Origin: Streptomyces sp. CB02400
Lineage (GTDB): Bacteria; Actinomycetota; Actinomycetes; Streptomycetales; Streptomycetaceae
Assembly (NCBI RefSeq): GCF_001905725.1
Contig: NZ_LIWB01000003.1
Coordinates: 209,575 to 273,574 of the forward strand
Length of the DNA: 64,000 bases
Direction: 5' to 3'
The notes beneath the pieces are model-generated. The model worked only from the letters and a program-made list of their open reading frames with translations, was not told where the DNA came from and made no database searches. Each line of letters starts with the position of its first letter. The stretch's first letter is position 1. Below are positions 23,729-32,598 of this stretch, in pieces. The translations under genes were made by a program, and so were the position numbers.

Positions 23729-24928
23729 GTGTCCATACCTCCGCCCTACGGGCCCCCGCAGGAACCTCAGGGCCCCCAGGGTCAGCACCCCGCTCCCCAG
23801 GGCCAGGTCCCGTATCCGCCGCCGCAGTTCACCTACGGCGGCGGGCCCGGTCTCGCGCCGTACGGGCTCTACGGGCCGTACGGTCCCCGGCCGCCGGCCG
23901 TCGTCAACGGTGTCGCCGTCGCCGCCCTGGTGTTCGGCGTGCTGTGCCTGGTGCCGGCCGTCGGGCTGGTGCTGGGGCTGGTCGCGCTGCGGCAGATCAA
24001 GCGGCGGGGGGAGCGGGGGCGGGGGATGGCGATCGCCGGAACCGCGCTGTCGTCGCTCGGGCTCGCGCTGTGGGTGGCGGCCCTCGCCTCCGGTGTCCTG
24101 ACCGACGTCTGGGAGGGCATCAAGGACGGGGCGCGCGACAACAGCGTCCTCGCCCTGGCCAAGGGCGAGTGCTTCGACTCGCCCGGTGGGCTGGAGGGCT
24201 GGGCCGCCGACGCCGACCGGGTGTCCTGCGCGCGGGAGCACGACGGTGAGGTCTTCGCCGTCGTCCGCCTCCCCGGCGACCGCTATCCGGGCGACGGCGG
24301 TCTCACCGACACCGCCGACGAGCGGTGCTACGACCTCCGGGACGCCTACGTCATGGACGGCTGGGCGCTGCCCGCCACCGTGAGCGTGTACTACCTCGTC
24401 CCGTCCCGGGAGAGCTGGCGCTACGGCGACCGCGAGATCACCTGCGTCTTCGGCAATCAGGACCCGCAGAAGACCCTCACAGGGTCGCTGCGCCGGGACG
24501 GGACCACCCTCGACGCGCACCAACTGGCCTATCTGGAGGCCGAGGCGGTCCTCGACGCGGCGCTGGACGAGACCCCCGAGTCGGAGTACCCCGAGGACGA
24601 CCTGCCGGAACACACGAAGTGGGCGGCGAAGGTCGCGGACGCGCTCGCCGAGGAGGCCCGGATGCTGCGTGCGCACGAGTGGCCCGCCGCCGCCGAACAG
24701 GCGGTGGGGGACCTCGCCGCCGACCTGGAGGAGGCGGAAGGGGCGTGGGCGAAGGCCGCCGAGGCCGACGACGCGGACACGTACGTCGAGCACGCCGACG
24801 CGGGCTGGGAGGTGACCGACCCTTACGTCTCGGTCACCGCGCGCCATGCCCTGGGGCTGACCTCCACGCCGCCCGAGTACGACGAGGAGGTCGAGCGCGA
24901 CACCGGCGACGGCGGAATGAAGGTGTGA
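23729..24928 (+). CDS. DUF4190 and septum-formation-domain membrane protein
   Basis: A 399-residue protein. The N-terminal 55 residues are Pro/Gly/Tyr-rich and cytoplasmic. Two membrane helices follow (VNGVAVAALVFGVLCLVPAV and GTALSSLGLALWVAALASGV), separated by a basic loop (RQIKRRGERGRG), which is the DUF4190 pattern. The external part has paired Cys residues (KGECFDSPGG, DRVSCAREHDGEVF, ERCYDLRDAY, EITCVFG) of the 'septum formation' family. The last 130 residues are acidic and helical. Function is not known. The start was set at GTG 23729 from the leaderless promoter; the ATG at 23720 sits inside the -10 box. Confidence 0.7.
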   Translation: MSIPPPYGPPQEPQGPQGQHPAPQGQVPYPPPQFTYGGGPGLAPYGLYGPYGPRPPAVVNGVAVAALVFGVLCLVPAVGLVLGLVALRQIKRRGERGRGMAIAGTALSSLGLALWVAALASGVLTDVWEGIKDGARDNSVLALAKGECFDSPGGLEGWAADADRVSCAREHDGEVFAVVRLPGDRYPGDGGLTDTADERCYDLRDAYVMDGWALPATVSVYYLVPSRESWRYGDREITCVFGNQDPQKTLTGSLRRDGTTLDAHQLAYLEAEAVLDAALDETPESEYPEDDLPEHTKWAAKVADALAEEARMLRAHEWPAAAEQAVGDLAADLEEAEGAWAKAAEADDADTYVEHADAGWEVTDPYVSVTARHALGLTSTPPEYDEEVERDTGDGGMKV

Positions 24929-25075
24929 GAGCCGCCATAGCGGGGAGAAAGTGCCTGCGTAAAGCCCTCACCCGGCAGATGTCATCACATCGAGTGATTC
25001 TCTGGCCTTTGCTTGCCTGGGACAACCTACGGTTGCCACGCTGTTGCTGTCTGTACAAGCTGATGGGAGCGGCCC

Positions 25076-25828
25076 GTGACATTCGGTGAGCAGCCGGCGT
25101 ACCTGCGTGTCGCGGGTGATCTCCGCAAGAAGATCGTCGACGGCCGGCTGCCGCCGCACACGCGGCTCCCCTCCCAGGCGAGGATCCGCGAGGAGTACGG
25201 CGTCTCGGACACGGTCGCGCTGGAGGCGCGCAAGGTCCTCATGGCGGAGGGGCTCGTCGAGGGCCGCTCCGGCTCGGGGACGTACGTGCGCGAGCGTCCG
25301 GTGCCCCGGCGGGTGGCCCGCTCCGGGTTCCGTCCGGAGCGGGGGGCCACGCCGTTCCGTCAGGAGCAGGCCGACGCGGGCGTCCGGGGCACCTGGGAGT
25401 CCAGCAGCGAGCAGGCCGAGGCCCCCGGCGCCGTCGCCGAGCGGCTCGGCATCGAGCCCGGCGACCGCGTGATGCGCACCAAGTACCTCTTCCGGGAGGC
25501 CGGTGAGCCGATGATGCTCTCCACCTCCTGGGAGCCGCTCGCCCTCACCGGCCGGACCCCCGTGATGCTGCCCGAGGAGGGGCCGCTCGGCGGCATGGGC
25601 GTCGTCGAGCGCATGCGCGCCATCGACGTGATCGTGGACAACGTCACCGAGGAGGTCGGCGCGCGTCCCGGCCTCGCCGAGGAACTGGTGCTGCTGGGCG
25701 GCGTCCCCGGGCATGTCGTCCTGGTCATCGAGCGCACCTACTTCGCCTCGGGCCGGCCGGTCGAGACCGCCGATGTGATCATCCCGGCCGACCGCTACCG
25801 GGCCGCCTACCACCTCCCGGTGAAGTAG
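25076..25828 (+). CDS. GntR/HutC family transcriptional regulator
   Basis: A 250-residue regulator. It has an N-terminal GntR winged helix (YLRVAGDLRKKIVDGRLPPH, RLPSQARIREEYGVSDTVAL, LVEGRSGSGTYVRER). The C-terminal UTRA ligand domain begins near residue 100 (RLGIEPGDRVMRTKYLFREA ... VVERMRAIDVIVDNVTEEVG). UTRA domains bind sugar phosphates, amino acids or similar ligands. It starts at GTG 25076 with GGGAG upstream. A small dyad, ATCAC-atcga-GTGAT (24985-24999), lies in the 147-bp upstream gap and could be an operator. No obvious target gene is adjacent. Confidence 0.85.
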   Translation: MTFGEQPAYLRVAGDLRKKIVDGRLPPHTRLPSQARIREEYGVSDTVALEARKVLMAEGLVEGRSGSGTYVRERPVPRRVARSGFRPERGATPFRQEQADAGVRGTWESSSEQAEAPGAVAERLGIEPGDRVMRTKYLFREAGEPMMLSTSWEPLALTGRTPVMLPEEGPLGGMGVVERMRAIDVIVDNVTEEVGARPGLAEELVLLGGVPGHVVLVIERTYFASGRPVETADVIIPADRYRAAYHLPVK

Positions 25829-26453
25829 CGAACCCGACGGGGACGGGGACGGGCTCGCCCGCCCCCGCCGCTTTTCCTTCTCTGGGGGCGATCCGCCGTG
25901 CCCCTGGCCCTCGGCGCCCCCGCGGAGACTCCCCGTACCCCGAGGGAGGCGGCCTACCACCACCCCGCCCCTCGGCCCTCTGCGCTCCCGGCGGGCTTTC
26001 CGAGGGGTGATCCTCGGCCGTCGGTTCTCCGTGCTTCCGGTGAAGCCCCTTACGCCCTCGGGGACCTGGTCCTCGGCCCTCCGTGCTCCTGTCGAGGCCC
26101 TCTCCGGGTGATCCTCGCGCGCCTTCGCGCGCCCTTCCGCGCCCCCGGTTCGTCTCCGCTCCGGCGTGCCGCCCGTGGCGTCGTCGCCCCCGTGCCGTAG
26201 CAATCTGGCCGTTCTCCCAGGTCGCCCCGGAGCGCGGCGTGCCGGGTGTCGTGCCGCTGACCGGACGTGTCGGCCTTCCCGCACGGCGCGTCCGCCGCCG
26301 TGCGCCCCCTGCGTTCTGGCTGGTTGCGTGCCTCTTTGTGAAAAGGCGTATTCGCTCAGTGAAGGTAAGGCGTAGGCTCGGGCATATGCGGACTGGGGTT
26401 TCCTTATCGGGCGGGGCGCGGCACCGGCCGCGGACGGGAAGTGGAGGGGAGCG
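25829..26453. other. 625-bp intergenic region, no convincing gene
   Basis: Open frames here are Arg/Pro/Gly-rich in every phase and lack codon bias, so none is called. The first 60 bp hold a small palindrome (CGGGC-tc-GCCCG near 25850) followed by a T-rich run, possibly the GntR terminator. The middle carries degenerate CCTCGGCC repeats (listed separately). The last 130 bp are relatively A/T-rich and should contain the promoter of the SPOR-domain gene. Confidence 0.5.
25970..26125. repeat. Degenerate direct repeats starting CCTCGGCC
   Basis: Units starting CCTCGGCC or CCTCGCGC occur at 25970, 26012, 26071 and 26113, so the spacings are 42, 59 and 42 bp. Units also share a CTCCGTGCT/CTGCGCTC block and end with GGGTGATC before units 2 and 4. 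The units are diverged. Origin and role are unknown. Confidence 0.4.
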
Positions 26454-26642
26454 ATGAACGACGGCACGGTGACTCTTCCCTGGCTCGTCGTACGTCAGGA
26501 CGACAACGGCAATCGCTACCGAGTGGGCAGGTACGCGACCCGCGCCGAGGCCGAGAGGATCGCGGACAGCCTCGACGGGCGCGGACACAAGCAGCTCTAC
26601 TGGGTCGAGCGGATCAGTCAGAACGGAACGTCCGCCGACTGA
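26454..26642 (+). CDS. SPOR-domain-like miniprotein
   Basis: A 62-residue protein reading PWLVVRQDDNGNRYRVGRYA then TRAEAERIADSLDGRGHKQL. This is the compact beta-alpha-beta pattern of a SPOR domain (peptidoglycan-binding), here without signal peptide or membrane anchor, hence apparently cytoplasmic. GGAGGGGAG lies ideally before ATG 26454. Such stand-alone SPOR-like proteins are common in streptomycetes, and their role is not established. Confidence 0.75.
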   Translation: MNDGTVTLPWLVVRQDDNGNRYRVGRYATRAEAERIADSLDGRGHKQLYWVERISQNGTSAD

Positions 26643-26678
26643 CCCGGACCGCCGGCGGGCCCCTGCCCGCACCTCCCG

Positions 26679-26684
26679 TAGGCT
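26679..26684 (+). promoter_or_regulatory. Leaderless -10 element of the MutT-type gene
   Basis: TAGGCT is followed by 7 nt and ATG 26692; no Shine-Dalgarno sequence is present. Confidence 0.5.
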
Positions 26685-26691
26685 CCGGCGC

Positions 26692-27105
26692 ATGAGCGAG
26701 CGGATCGTGGTGGTCGGTGCGGCCCTGTGGCACGAGGGGCGGCTGCTCGCCGCCCGCCGGAGCGCACCCGCCGAACTGGCCGGGCGCTGGGAGCTGCCCG
26801 GCGGCAAGGTCGAACCGGGCGAGACCCCCGAGGCGGCCGTCGTACGGGAGCTGCGCGAGGAACTCGGGATCGACGCCGAGGCCGTGGAGCGCGTCCCGGG
26901 GGAGTGGCCGCTGCGGACGCCGTACGTGATGCGGGTGTGGACCGCGCGCCTGCGCCCCGGCTCCGCCGCGCCCCGGCCCCTGGAGGACCACGACGAGCTG
27001 CGCTGGCTCACCCCCGACCGGATCTGGGACGTCGACTGGCTCGACCACGACGTGCCCGCCGTCGGCGACACCCTCACGCACCTCGGCCTCCGGGAGGGCG
27101 TGTGA
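26692..27105 (+). CDS. MutT-type Nudix hydrolase
   Basis: A 137-residue enzyme with a perfect Nudix box (GGKVEPGETPEAAVVREL, then REELGI). The short length, the VVGAALWHEGRLLAARRS start and the WELPGGK entry match the 8-oxo-dGTP pyrophosphatase (MutT) and CTP pyrophosphohydrolase group. These clean the nucleotide pool, but other NTP substrates are possible. The start coincides with a leaderless promoter. Confidence 0.85.
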   Translation: MSERIVVVGAALWHEGRLLAARRSAPAELAGRWELPGGKVEPGETPEAAVVRELREELGIDAEAVERVPGEWPLRTPYVMRVWTARLRPGSAAPRPLEDHDELRWLTPDRIWDVDWLDHDVPAVGDTLTHLGLREGV

Positions 27106-27277
27106 AGCGTGAGTCCGGCGTGCGGAGGCAGGGGTGACGGTGCGTGGGCGCCTTTCCGCGCCGCTCGTGCCACGATGCGCCGTCGGGCGCGGTACTCCGT
27201 CCGGGATATCGGGTATGTGCCCATTAACCCCATGAAACCGGACATGGGTGGACTCCCTCGGCGGGGAAGTGATCCGC

Positions 27278-27676
27278 GTGAGCGACACCGACGGCGACCA
27301 CGCCGCGTGGACCTTCTCCGCGGACCTGGGAACCGTACGCGCCGCCCGCCGCGCCGTCCGTGACCAACTGCGCCTCTGGGACCTCGACAGCGTCGGCGAC
27401 CTCGCGGCCCTGCTGGTCAGCGAACTGGTCACCAACGCCCTGCGGCACGCCACCGCCCCCGTCGGCGTACGCCTGACACGCCCCACGGACCGCGCCGGTG
27501 TCCTCCTGGTGGAGGTCTCCGACCCCCTCCCCGAGCCCCCGCACGAACGCGCCGCCCGACCCGAGGACGAGGGCGGACGCGGGCTGCAACTGCTGGCCTC
27601 CGCCTCCCACCGCTGGGGCACCCGGCCGGGTGCCGCCGGCAAGACCGTGTGGTTCGAACTCGCGGTGCCGAGATGA
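27278..27676 (+). CDS. ATP-binding protein, anti-sigma/RsbW-like (HATPase_c_2)
   Basis: A protein of about 132 residues with a single GHKL ATPase domain. It shows AALLVSELVTNALRHATA (N-box), VEVSDPLPEPP (G1), EGGRGLQLLA (G2) and GKTVWFELAVP. Streptomyces has many such proteins; by analogy with RsbW/SpoIIAB they bind sigma factors or anti-anti-sigma factors. GTG 27278 is preferred because GGGGAAG lies 8 nt upstream; in-frame GTG 27248 is possible. The downstream phosphatase carries a close copy of this domain at its C-terminus, so the two probably serve the same partner-switching circuit. Confidence 0.8.
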   Translation: MSDTDGDHAAWTFSADLGTVRAARRAVRDQLRLWDLDSVGDLAALLVSELVTNALRHATAPVGVRLTRPTDRAGVLLVEVSDPLPEPPHERAARPEDEGGRGLQLLASASHRWGTRPGAAGKTVWFELAVPR

Positions 27677-27942
27677 GGGATCGCACGCCCGTTCACGGTG
27701 TACGCGCCCGCCACTTCCGTCGAGTGACCGGTTCGGGGCTGTGGAGGTTGTCGAAGAGGGGGGTTCGACGACGTGTCCGCTGGTTAGAAGACTGGAAGTG
27801 TTCTCACGGCGCGGACCGAAAAGCATCGGGACCGTGCTGTGATCGTGAACACCGTGTTGTGCGGCGCCGTAGTGCTGGATACTGCGGGCAGCCGCCCCCG
27901 GTGACCGGTGCCGGACGCGGTGAGCTGGAGGGGACGGTTCGC

Positions 27943-30558
27943 GTGAGCGAGATACCAGCGAAGGCCACGGAGTCCGAGGACTCGTCGGGCGGCGCGAGGA
28001 GCGGGGCCGCGGACGGCCCCGTCTTCGGCGATGCTCCGTCCGCCGACGCGATGTGGCAGAGCAGTCCGCCCGGCTCCATCTACGACTACATCAAGGTCGC
28101 CTCGTTCTCCATCGGCCCGGACGGGCTGGTCGACCAGTGGAGCCTGCGCGCCGAGCAGATCTTCGGCATCCCCGCCGAGCGTGCCGTCGGCACGGACCCC
28201 ATCGAGGCGTTCATCGAGCCCGTCCGGCGGGAGCGCGGCCAGCGCAAGATGGCCGAGATCCTCGACGGCCGGGAGTGGACCGGAGTGGTGCCCTTCCGGC
28301 TGCCGGCCACCATGGTGGCGGACGAGCGCGACCGGGAGGGCCTCGCCGAGGTCTACGTCATGCCGACGCGGACCGAGGAGGGGGAGAAGGCCGCCGTCTG
28401 CATCGTCGTCGACGTCCGCACCCTGCGCCGTATCGAGACCGACCTCGCCGCCTCGCAGGCCATATTCGGCCAATCTCCGTTCGGCTTCCTGCTGATCGAC
28501 CCCGACCTGCGGGTACGCCGCGCCAACCAGCGGTTCGCGTCCATCTTCGGCGGCACCCCCGCCGACCACCGCGGCAAGGGCGTGCACGACTACCTGCCGC
28601 GCGGGGAGGCCGAGCGGGTCGCCGCGACCCTGCGCCGGGTCCTGGAGTCCGGCGACTCCATCACGGACATGCACGTCACGGGCTTCGTGCCGGGCTCCGA
28701 CGAGCGCCGCCACTGGTCCGTCAACCTCTACCGCGTGCACAGCGGCAGCGGCCGGCCCATCGGCGTCGCCTGGCTCGGAACCGACATCACCGCCCGTCGC
28801 GCGGCCGCCCGGGAGGCCGCCGCCGCACGGCGCAATCTCGCCCTCCTCAACGAGGCGGGCGCCCGGATCGGCAACTCCCTGGACCTGGAGACGACCGCCC
28901 GCGAACTCCTCGACGTCGTCGTCCCCGGCTTCTGCGACCTGGCCACCGTCGACCTGTACCAGGGCCTGCTGGCCGGTGACGAGACCCCGCCGGGGCTCGC
29001 CGACGGCAGCGCGGAGGTGCGTCGCGTCGCCTTCGCCAGCGCCGTGTCCGACGCGCCGTTCAGCGTCACCGGGGAGCCGGTGAAGCTGGGCGCCGTCCAC
29101 CACTACCCGTTCAACTCGCCCTGCGCGGACGCCCTGCGCACCGCCCGACCGCAGAGCGTCCCCGGCGGGGACGGCGGCCTGGTGCAGTCCACGCTCGCCG
29201 TGCCGATGGTCGCCCACGACACGGTCGTGGGACTCGCGCAGTTCGCCCGCACCAAGGGCAGCGAGCCGTTCGGCGACCGCGACCGCGAACTCGCGGTGGA
29301 GCTGGCCGCCCGTGCCGCCGTCTGCATCGACAACGCCCGCCTCTACCGGCGTGAGCACGAACGCGCGTTGATACTGCAACGCTCGCTGCTCCCGCCCGGC
29401 GACCCGGAGGCGTCCGGCCTCGACATCGCCTGCCGCTACCTGCCCGGCAGCGTGGCCACCGGCCGGCCCAGCGAGGTCGGCGGCGACTGGTTCGACGTCA
29501 TCGAACTGCCCGGCCACCGCACCGCGCTGGTCGTCGGCGACGTCATGGGGCGCGGTCTGCGCGCGGCCGTCGCGATGGGCGAACTGCGCACCGCCGTACG
29601 GACCCTGGCCCAGCTCGACCTGGAACCCGCCGAGGTGCTCTCCCAGTTGGACGAGATCGCCCGGGGCCTCGGTGCCCCCGGAGGCGTCCAGCAGGCCACC
29701 CGGGCCGCCCGCCGCCCCCGCGAGGCCGACCTCTCCGAGGTCTACCTGGCGACCTGCGTCTACGCCGTCTACGACTCGGTGACCAGGCGCTGCACCTTCG
29801 CCAACGCGGGCCATCTGCCGCCCGTCCTGGTCGAACCCGGCGAGCCCGCGCTGATGCTGGACGTGCCGCCCGGGATGCCGCTCGGCGTCGGCGGCGAACC
29901 CTTCGAGGAGGTGGAGGTCGAACTGCCCGAAGGCGCCCTTCTCGCGCTCTACACGGATGGACTGGTCGAAAGCCGCGACCACCCCCTCGACGAGGGCCTC
30001 CAGGCCTTCGTGCACGCCCTGAGGGACCCCTCCGCACCCCTGGAGGACGTCTGCGACCACGTCCTCAACACCCTCGACACCCACCACGGCGAGGACGACA
30101 TCGCCCTGCTGATGGCCCGCGTCCAGGGACTGCCCGCCGAGTCCGTCGGCGACTGGACCCTGCCCCGCGAGCCCCGCAGCGTGGGCCGCGCCCGCGAGTA
30201 CGCCCGCGCGCAGCTGCTCGGCTGGGACATGGAGCCCCTGGTCGACACCACGGAACTCCTGGTCAGCGAGCTGGTCACCAACGCCCTGCGGTACGGCGAG
30301 GGGGAGATCAGACTCCGTCTCCTCCTCGACCGCACCCTGGTCTGCGAGGTCTGGGACGCGGGCCTGGTCCAGCCCCGCCGCCGCCGCGCCCGCGACACCG
30401 ACGAGGGCGGCCGGGGCCTCCAGCTCGTCGGCCTGCTCAGCGCGGCCTGGGGCTCCCGCCGCACCCCCCGAGGCAAGACGGTCTGGTTCGAACTCCCCCT
30501 CCCCGGCACCGACACCACCCTCACCGACCCGGCGGAGGCGCTGCTGAGCCTGTTCTGA
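27943..30558 (+). CDS. PAS-PAS-GAF-SpoIIE phosphatase-HATPase multidomain regulator
   Basis: An 871-residue signalling protein. PAS 1 is at about 45-150 (YIKVASFSIGPDGLVDQWSL), PAS 2 at about 170-285 (QSPFGFLLIDPDLRVRRANQ), and GAF at about 300-465 (LDLETTARELLDVVVPGFCD). The PP2C/SpoIIE phosphatase at about 475-700 has metal-binding GGDWFDV, VVGDVMGRG and ALYTDGLVE. A C-terminal GHKL ATPase follows (SELVTNALRYGEG near 775, GGRGLQLVG). It would dephosphorylate an anti-anti-sigma factor in response to small-molecule or redox/light signals while its own kinase-like domain sequesters a partner. There are no membrane helices. GTG 27943 has GGAGGGGAC upstream; longer in-frame starts lack protein-like sequence. 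Confidence 0.9.
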   Translation: MSEIPAKATESEDSSGGARSGAADGPVFGDAPSADAMWQSSPPGSIYDYIKVASFSIGPDGLVDQWSLRAEQIFGIPAERAVGTDPIEAFIEPVRRERGQRKMAEILDGREWTGVVPFRLPATMVADERDREGLAEVYVMPTRTEEGEKAAVCIVVDVRTLRRIETDLAASQAIFGQSPFGFLLIDPDLRVRRANQRFASIFGGTPADHRGKGVHDYLPRGEAERVAATLRRVLESGDSITDMHVTGFVPGSDERRHWSVNLYRVHSGSGRPIGVAWLGTDITARRAAAREAAAARRNLALLNEAGARIGNSLDLETTARELLDVVVPGFCDLATVDLYQGLLAGDETPPGLADGSAEVRRVAFASAVSDAPFSVTGEPVKLGAVHHYPFNSPCADALRTARPQSVPGGDGGLVQSTLAVPMVAHDTVVGLAQFARTKGSEPFGDRDRELAVELAARAAVCIDNARLYRREHERALILQRSLLPPGDPEASGLDIACRYLPGSVATGRPSEVGGDWFDVIELPGHRTALVVGDVMGRGLRAAVAMGELRTAVRTLAQLDLEPAEVLSQLDEIARGLGAPGGVQQATRAARRPREADLSEVYLATCVYAVYDSVTRRCTFANAGHLPPVLVEPGEPALMLDVPPGMPLGVGGEPFEEVEVELPEGALLALYTDGLVESRDHPLDEGLQAFVHALRDPSAPLEDVCDHVLNTLDTHHGEDDIALLMARVQGLPAESVGDWTLPREPRSVGRAREYARAQLLGWDMEPLVDTTELLVSELVTNALRYGEGEIRLRLLLDRTLVCEVWDAGLVQPRRRRARDTDEGGRGLQLVGLLSAAWGSRRTPRGKTVWFELPLPGTDTTLTDPAEALLSLF

Positions 30559-30578
30559 CGGCCCGTCGGCGCGGCGCG

Positions 30579-30584
30579 TACGCT
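30579..30584 (+). promoter_or_regulatory. Leaderless -10 element of the GNAT gene
   Basis: TACGCT is followed by 6 nt and ATG 30591; no Shine-Dalgarno sequence is present. Confidence 0.45.
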
Positions 30585-30590
30585 CGCGCC

Positions 30591-31151
30591 ATGCACATCA
30601 CCCCGACCGCCCCGGTACGCCTGACGGCCGGTCCCCTCACCCTGCGCCCCTGGGCGCCCGAGGACGTGGCCGTCCTGGCCGGGCTGTACGAGGACGAGGC
30701 GATGCGCCGTTGGGCGAGCGCGCCCGTGCACGACGTGGCGAGCGCGGCGCGCTGGGTGGCCGAGCAGCGGCGCGGCTGGGAGACCGGCGAACGCCTCGCG
30801 TTCGCCGTGGAGGAGACGGAGGCGTCCGACGCCCGGCCGGCGGGCCATGTCGTACTCAAACGGCCGGCCGCGACCGCCGCCACGGCCGAGGTCGGTTACT
30901 GGACGGCGGCCCACGCGCGGGGCAGGGGAGTGGCCCCGCGAGCCCTGGCGGCCCTGGCCGACTGGGCCTTCACCACCTTCGCCCGGGAGGGCCTGACCCG
31001 CCTGGACCTGCTGCACCAGGTCGACAACACGGCCTCCTGCCGGGTCGCCGAGAAGAGCGGCTTCGTCCTGTCCGGCCTGCTCCCCGCCGCCCCGCCGGCC
31101 TTCCCCCTCGACGGCCACCAGCACATACGGCGGGCGCCCCGCGCCACATGA
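30591..31151 (+). CDS. GNAT family N-acetyltransferase (RimJ/RimL-like)
   Basis: A 186-residue acetyltransferase of the Acetyltransf_3 type. It has LTLRPWAPEDVAVLAGLYED at the start, VGYWTAAHARGRGVAPRALA (acetyl-CoA pyrophosphate loop, R/QxxGxG variant GRGVAP) and LDLLHQVDNTASCRVAEKSG with FVLSG (motif B). RimJ/RimL relatives acetylate N-termini of ribosomal proteins or small amines; the substrate here is unknown. It appears to be transcribed from its own leaderless promoter 33 bp after the phosphatase stop. Confidence 0.85.
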   Translation: MHITPTAPVRLTAGPLTLRPWAPEDVAVLAGLYEDEAMRRWASAPVHDVASAARWVAEQRRGWETGERLAFAVEETEASDARPAGHVVLKRPAATAATAEVGYWTAAHARGRGVAPRALAALADWAFTTFAREGLTRLDLLHQVDNTASCRVAEKSGFVLSGLLPAAPPAFPLDGHQHIRRAPRAT

Positions 31152-31242
31152 TCGCAACCGGAACACCCGTTCCCCTCGTCCTCCCCCTCAACATCAACCA
31201 CGCGGCTGCCCAACGGGAGTCGACAGTCGAAGGGGAGCCGGC

Positions 31243-32598
31243 ATGGACCGCACAGAGCCGCAGAAACCGGCGACCACGGCGGACGACCCGTCCCAGGAAC
31301 CGACCCCCGACGCCGCACCGGAAGCCACGGAGGGCGGGATTCCCTCACCGGAGCCGGTCGGCGTGAGCACCCCGGACGACGCGGGCGACGAGGCTCCCCG
31401 GCGGAACACGGCCGAGGGCGGCTCACCACCTGGCGTGCCCTCGCGTGCCGAGCCGACGGGCGCACCGGGTGAGGCTTCCCCGTCGGGGCCGGTCGGAGCG
31501 GGCGATGCGGGCTCCCCGCGGGAGTCGGCCGACGGCGACTCCGCGGCAGCCCCCGACGGGCGGACCGGTACACGCCGCAGACCCTGGGTCCGCTGGGTCA
31601 GGCGTACCGTCCTCGCGGTCGCGCTCCTCCTGATCGTCCCCCTTCTCGCCGCCGAGACCGCCCTGCGCGTCAACTACATGGGAGACCCTGCGGACGGCAC
31701 GTACACCCGCGACCGGGACGCCATGTGGCTGGGGCACGCCTGGGTCGACGGGCGGAAGAAGGACGCCGACGTCACCGCGCTGGCCCGCCGCCTCGAGGAC
31801 ACCGGGATCCGTGACCTGTACGTCCACTCCGGGCCGTTGGAGCACGACGGAACCCTGCCGAAGTCCAAGTACCCCCGCGCCCGTTGGCTGATCGACGCCG
31901 TGCACCGCGAGCTGCCCGGTGTCCGCGTCCAGGCCTTCCTCGGGGACGTCCTCGCCAACGGGGGCCCCGACGGCCTGCACCTGGACCGTGCCGCCACCCG
32001 CGCGGAAGTCGTCCGCAGCGCCGGTCAGGTCCTGGACGTGGGCTACGACGGCGTCCACCTCGACCTGGAGCCGCTGCACTCCGACGACCGGGACTACCTC
32101 TCCCTCCTGGACGACCTGCGCGCCGTCACCCGTGCCCGGGACGCCCAACTGTCCGTGGCCGCCCACCAGATCGACCCGCTCCCCGCCCTCCACTCCGTCT
32201 TCGGCGTCTTCACCGAACACCCCAAGTGGTGGTCGCAGGAGTTCTTCGGCCAGGTAGCCCGGCGCGTCGACCAGATCGCCGTGATGACGTACGACACCGC
32301 GCAGCCCCTGGAGGGCACCTACGGCGGCTTCGTGGCCCAGCAGACCTCCCTCGCCCTGGAGGTCACCCCGCCCACCACCCACCTGCTGATCGGCCTGCCC
32401 TTCTACCACGAGAGCAACTTCGACCACTGGGGCCACGCCGAGACCGTCGCCGCCGCCGTCCGCGGCGCCCGCCTCGGCCTCTCCCGGACGGACCCCGACC
32501 GGGAGCTCTTCGGCGTCGCCCCGTACATCGACTTCGCGGCGACGGAGACGAACTGGAAGGAGTACCGGGAGGGCTGGCTGCGCCCTAACGCCTCCTGA
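31243..32598 (+). CDS. Membrane-anchored GH18-like glycoside hydrolase
   Basis: A 451-residue protein. Residues 1-110 are disordered (Pro/Ala/Glu/Ser-rich). A basic stretch and one membrane helix follow (RTVLAVALLLIVPLLAAETA), giving an N-in, C-out topology. The outer domain resembles a GH18 barrel: ALARRLEDTGIRDLYVHSGP and GYDGVHLDLEPLHSDDRDYL contain the DGxxLDLE variant of the chitinase DxxDxDxE motif, and QIAVMTYDTA the typical M-x-Y-D segment. The second Asp of the motif is replaced by His/Leu, so chitinase activity is doubtful. GAAGGGGAG precedes the ATG. Its last 14 bp overlap the convergent sdhB. Confidence 0.65.
   Translation: MDRTEPQKPATTADDPSQEPTPDAAPEATEGGIPSPEPVGVSTPDDAGDEAPRRNTAEGGSPPGVPSRAEPTGAPGEASPSGPVGAGDAGSPRESADGDSAAAPDGRTGTRRRPWVRWVRRTVLAVALLLIVPLLAAETALRVNYMGDPADGTYTRDRDAMWLGHAWVDGRKKDADVTALARRLEDTGIRDLYVHSGPLEHDGTLPKSKYPRARWLIDAVHRELPGVRVQAFLGDVLANGGPDGLHLDRAATRAEVVRSAGQVLDVGYDGVHLDLEPLHSDDRDYLSLLDDLRAVTRARDAQLSVAAHQIDPLPALHSVFGVFTEHPKWWSQEFFGQVARRVDQIAVMTYDTAQPLEGTYGGFVAQQTSLALEVTPPTTHLLIGLPFYHESNFDHWGHAETVAAAVRGARLGLSRTDPDRELFGVAPYIDFAATETNWKEYREGWLRPNAS

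Noticed and set aside
25898..26200. A 100-codon frame in the gene-free stretch
   Set aside because: It is Pro/Arg-rich, has no codon bias or ribosome-binding site, and lies within degenerate repeats.
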